This document shows, piece after piece, positions 60,421 to 64,000 of a stretch of 64,000 nt of DNA. Location: NCBI GenBank assembly GCA_035236585.1, contig CP141137.1, positions 7,766,327 through 7,830,326 of the forward strand, in the 5' to 3' direction. Below the pieces are notes generated by a model. It was not told the origin of the DNA and did not search any database. It saw only the letters and a list, made by a program, of their open reading frames with translations. Every line of letters begins with the position of its first letter. Position 1 is the stretch's first letter. The position numbers and the translations under genes were made by a program. This DNA is from Warburgia ugandensis. Taxonomy: Eukaryota > Streptophyta > Magnoliopsida > Canellales > Canellaceae.

Positions 60421-63097
60421 TGTAATGACCCCAAATTTTGTAATATTAAAAGCCCATAAAAAGTTTAGTTTTAAAGATAAGGGCATTTTGGTCATTTCAC
60501 TAGTCGCCTTGACTAAACCTAGGAATTTGGTCCTAAAAGTAGTTCCATTGATGCATCTCGGAAAAAGGAATCCAACGAGACCAAAATCACCCAAAACGGA
60601 GTTAAAATGAGCAAGATATGGCCCTTTGAAGTTCAGGGGCAAAACTATAAATTTTACATAAAACGACTTAACCTGAAAAACACAGGTGCCCGTTTTGATA
60701 CGGGCACCCCGTCGTCTTCAAGCTCCTAGAGGCTTCTGGAACGGCGGTGTTTCAAGGAGAAACCACCGCCATTCTAGAGGTTTCCCCACCGCCATTCAAA
60801 GGCGGTTAGAACCCCTCCAGAACCCTCTTTAAAAGCTCTATAAATAGAGCTCTTGGGTGCCTCTAATGGCAGCTCAAAACCTTGGAGAAAACCCATCGCG
60901 GAGCAGTGACCAATAGGGGAAAACATGGAGAGAAAACCACCCACGAAGTAAGTATGCTCAAAAACTCCCCAAACCCATCTCACCCATAGTCTTAGGCTCA
61001 ATTCCCCTAAGTTTTTGCATGAAAAACCATGCAAAACGGAGCCTGGGAGCGCCACCAAGGACCCTGGGACGTCCCCAGGGCCGCACTGGTTTGACAGGGT
61101 CGAACTAGGGTGACCTGAGGACGACCCAAGTCACTAACGGGTGGGACAATCCAATAGGAACGTCCCACGTCGACGCCTGTTTGAAAAACCAAACGGGCGC
61201 GTCCAAGGACGTGCCAGCTAAAGGGACAAACGGGCGGAGGTATATAGCGAGTCTGCAGACGCGCCCGCTGAGGCGCGTGCTAGCGTGCGTCGTTTTTTTT
61301 TGTTACTTAAGGAAGCTGGGCGCACGTCGCAGACGCGCAGCGCCCTAGCATTCTTCCTTTTTTGTCTTTAAGACTCTATGTATATACAACACTAAAACGC
61401 TTATAACTTGAGATCTAGAGCTCCGATTGAGGCACCGCGAAAGGCGTTGTGTCCGTATCGACGACACGGACACATCCAAATTATAAAATCCTTGATCAAG
61501 GCCCAATCAAAGTAGGGCATGACCCTTAGAATAGGGTGGTGGCGCTAACCACTAGGACTTTGGAAAACTGAGAATACCAAGGCCTAATTAGGACCTTAGG
61601 ACACCCATAGGCACAGGGATAGACCCCTAATTCCTAAGTAATAAGACCCAACTGCTCTAAACCCATCAAAGATAAGTTAAACTAACCTTGAGTCCCCAAA
61701 CCATGTTCAGGAGCGTACGAGGACAAGAAGGTTAACGCGACCTAGTCAGGTAGGTGCTCTATCACTATTAGATTCTTTTAAAAGATCTATTATTGTTTTG
61801 AAAACATACGTTATAAGTATATGACTTGTTTAGCATGACTTGATTCAGCATGCATATGATAAACGTTTTGTACATAGACATGTTTCGTAAAAGATTGCAT
61901 ATACATTATGCACACATATGTTTTGTAAACAAGTGCATACATTGCATGATTTAAGTACTTGCAAAGATTGCATGTCCTTGAGGGTTGCCAAAAGACGCTA
62001 GAGTACCAAGGGCCAGGCAGTTGTGAGGGACCCAAAGAGGACTGGTTTTGAACAGAGGTTCTTGGCTTATTCGATCGTACATGATTTGGGCTTGTCAGCT
62101 CATGGGTGCTATGCCTAGGGGTGTGGGTTGGCCACCCAGCCTCTACCACTATTAGGTGCATGGGTACCACGCCCAAAAAGGGCATGTCCCTACTTCGACT
62201 GCATGTGGTACAGGGGGCTACCACTGGTGTTACGGCACTGGGTCGAAGTGTCATATGCCCCGTGGAGGTATATGATCCTGTGTCCCTAGGTACCCGAGGA
62301 CCACACAGCGATGAGGTCGTGGGCATAGTAGGACCCTATGGTTTCGTGGATTTATGTGCATTGCATATGGCATGATATAAGGTTGGTCGACCATACCATG
62401 ATAGATATCCATGAGTTGGATTCCATGAAGCATCTATTGCATATCATGATGTCATCATATATATATGATACTTTCAGTTTTGGATTATATGATCTTTAAG
62501 TTATGAGAATTTCAGTTGATTATGGATTCTTATACTAATATCGAACTCGAGTATTCAAACATATGCATATTTTGAAATTGATTATGGATTCTTATACTAA
62601 TATTGAACTCGAGTATTCAAACATACGCATGTTTTGAATGAATGAGCATATAATTTTAAAACATCTCATGCATTTATAAAACTAGTAGTGATAGGCCCTA
62701 CTGAGTATAGTATATACTCACCCTATCCTTAACATTTTTCAGGGTGATTCCATCCACAAGTAGAGGACATCTATGTTAGTGCTACGAGCAAGTGAATGAA
62801 AAAGGAAACACTTATATATGTAAGTAAATTCTCAACCCTTTGGACATGTATTTGTATTTAATTACAGTTGGGATGTGTCTTTGTGGTAGACGGACACTGG
62901 GAAAAGCATTTGTGATTTCTAAAGCTGTTTAAAAACTACCTTAGTTGTTGTGAAAGCAAATGACACTCGCGGTTTTCAAAATGAATTCCAAATAAAAGAT
63001 TTTTCCGCTGCATTGCACTGTTTTTCAAATCGGGATCCCACCTTAGGAATTTAGATTTTTCATTTAAAAAATGCATGAGAAAACCTGGGTCGTCACA
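60421..63097 (+). mobile_element. Solo LTR, 2677 bp, probably Ty3/Gypsy (Tekay-like)
   Basis: Begins TGTAATGACCC and ends GGGTCGTCACA, imperfect inverted termini with TG...CA. The 5-bp target duplication CATAC is exact (60416-60420 and 63098-63102). The ends and large size resemble LTRs of chromoviral Gypsy elements of the Tekay/Del group. A TATA box TATAAATA lies at 60839-60846, which sets the strand. GC content is high at about 60700-61450. No gag or pol frame is present, so only the LTR remains after recombination. The 171-aa minus-strand frame at 61811-62326 is inside the LTR and is not a gene. Confidence 0.92.
62518..62641. repeat. 62-bp tandem duplication inside the solo LTR
   Basis: GATTATGGATTCTTATACTA at 62518 recurs at 62580. 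The two copies differ at a few positions (for example ATATCGAACTC and ATATTGAACTC). Confidence 0.92.
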
Positions 63098-63102
63098 CAT
63101 AC

Positions 63103-64000
63103 ATATATCTTAGGTGGTCATCTGTAATAGTCCTCATTACTAGATGTTGTTGTACATATGGAGTTGTTGGGCCAAAGGCCCATAGGGCCATCCAATTGCT
63201 CATTTCTCACATAATATTTAGCACTTATACACCAATTTTTTTTAATAAATAATGAAAGGGAAATTGGAATAAGAAACCTTGAACATAATATGCTTTGCTC
63301 AAATAAAGCATACTTACTATTTATATTTTCAATATGAGAGTTTACTACAATGTAATGGAGTTGTCTTTACACTACTTGGTGGCATAGATGTACGAGTTGT
63401 ACAGAGATATATGTAATAAATAAAAGACAATATACTAACTAGGTAGGTTTTCTAGGGTTTTGGACCTTCTCAAGGTATTTTGTAACTTTTAAGAGTGTCT
63501 AATACTAGGAGAAAAAGTCTTACTCCTCCAAAACTTGAAAGAGTGAGAAACTTGAAGAGAGGGTTCTTAAGGACCCAATATTAAAATTGTCAAAGCTTCT
63601 ACCAACCCCAAAAACGGCCTCTGCAGTTTTCTCTCCGAGATTTTAGAGCCTTTGTGTTGGTCTGTGTATTTTATATTTTTTTGGTATTTGTGTACTCTTG
63701 GTTGCCTTGGTATTTATAGGGAAAAGTTAGGATGACACGGGATCTGAAATGGCCTCTTCTACCATGGTGATGTATTGGTACAAGTGGTTAACGACGTGGG
63801 GGACAAAGATGAGCCTTCGACTAACTTTGGGTAAGGCCAACTATCCTCCACTGGTACCGCTGGTATTGTGGCAGCTGGAAGGCCTCTCTTGTTGATATGA
63901 CAATCCCTTTGTGGAAAATAAGATGGCGTTGCGTTGATAGCGGTACTATGGGCCACCTTGGTAATTTTCTCGCTTTTTGCTGATGTCGTGTACAAGAATC
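63103..64000. other. Intergenic, no gene recognised
   Basis: Flank of the solo LTR. The minus-strand frame at 63759-63995 has no recognisable domain. Confidence 0.4.

Noticed and set aside
61811..62326. 171-aa minus-strand open frame
   Set aside because: It lies wholly inside the solo LTR, antisense to the LTR's own TATA box, and has no domain. High GC makes chance open frames longer here.
1..64000. Search for endogenous viral sequence or a multi-gene defence or biosynthetic cluster
   Set aside because: No viral protein frames, no integrase or reverse transcriptase frames and no clustered enzyme genes were seen. The coding genes are unrelated to one another.

Overview
This window is nuclear genomic DNA from a flowering plant. 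It is AT-rich, gene-poor and full of short transposable elements. Three lines of evidence support this: spliced genes with plant-type proteins (eEF2, a kinetochore SPC24/MUN homologue, a GARP-type MYB-like factor with an EAR motif, a CASP-like protein), many copies of the angiosperm Au SINE, and long CT/GA, AT and CA microsatellites. The species cannot be named from the sequence. A eudicot or an early-diverging angiosperm with a medium to large genome fits the multi-kilobase introns.

Layout. 1-9.4 kb: intergenic sequence with Au SINEs, MITEs and one orphan first exon of a CASP-like membrane protein (minus strand, 2557-2799). 9.5-10.5 kb: five to six copies of a ~180-bp tandem repeat. 10.6-14.5 kb: a five-exon SPC24 homologue with TATA, E2F and telo-box motifs upstream. 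Its last intron looks U12-type, and its second intron lacks a usable GT donor. 14.9-21.8 kb: SINEs, an F-box/LRR pseudogene (minus), a fold-back MITE, and a MITE interrupted by a small solo LTR. 22.1-28.2 kb: the complete gene for translation elongation factor 2 (843 aa), with a 5'UTR intron and a second intron directly after the ATG. 31.5-42.9 kb: an 11.4-kb minus-strand GARP/G2-like transcription factor gene, reconstructed from short exons with introns of up to 5 kb. 43-55 kb: mostly unannotatable AT-rich DNA with microsatellites, one Au SINE and a small retroposon insertion with an 11-bp target duplication. 55.4-59.2 kb: a TATA box plus a short possible MATH-like ORF, then a hairpin-rich CACTA-like non-autonomous transposon. 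60.4-63.1 kb: a 2.68-kb solo LTR with a perfect 5-bp target duplication (CATAC).

The genes are unrelated housekeeping, cell-division and regulatory genes and show no shared pathway. I found no undescribed multi-gene system. The most interesting points are the splice-site biology of the SPC24 gene, the reconstructed GARP gene, and insertions whose history can be read from target duplications and, in one case, a paralogous empty site.
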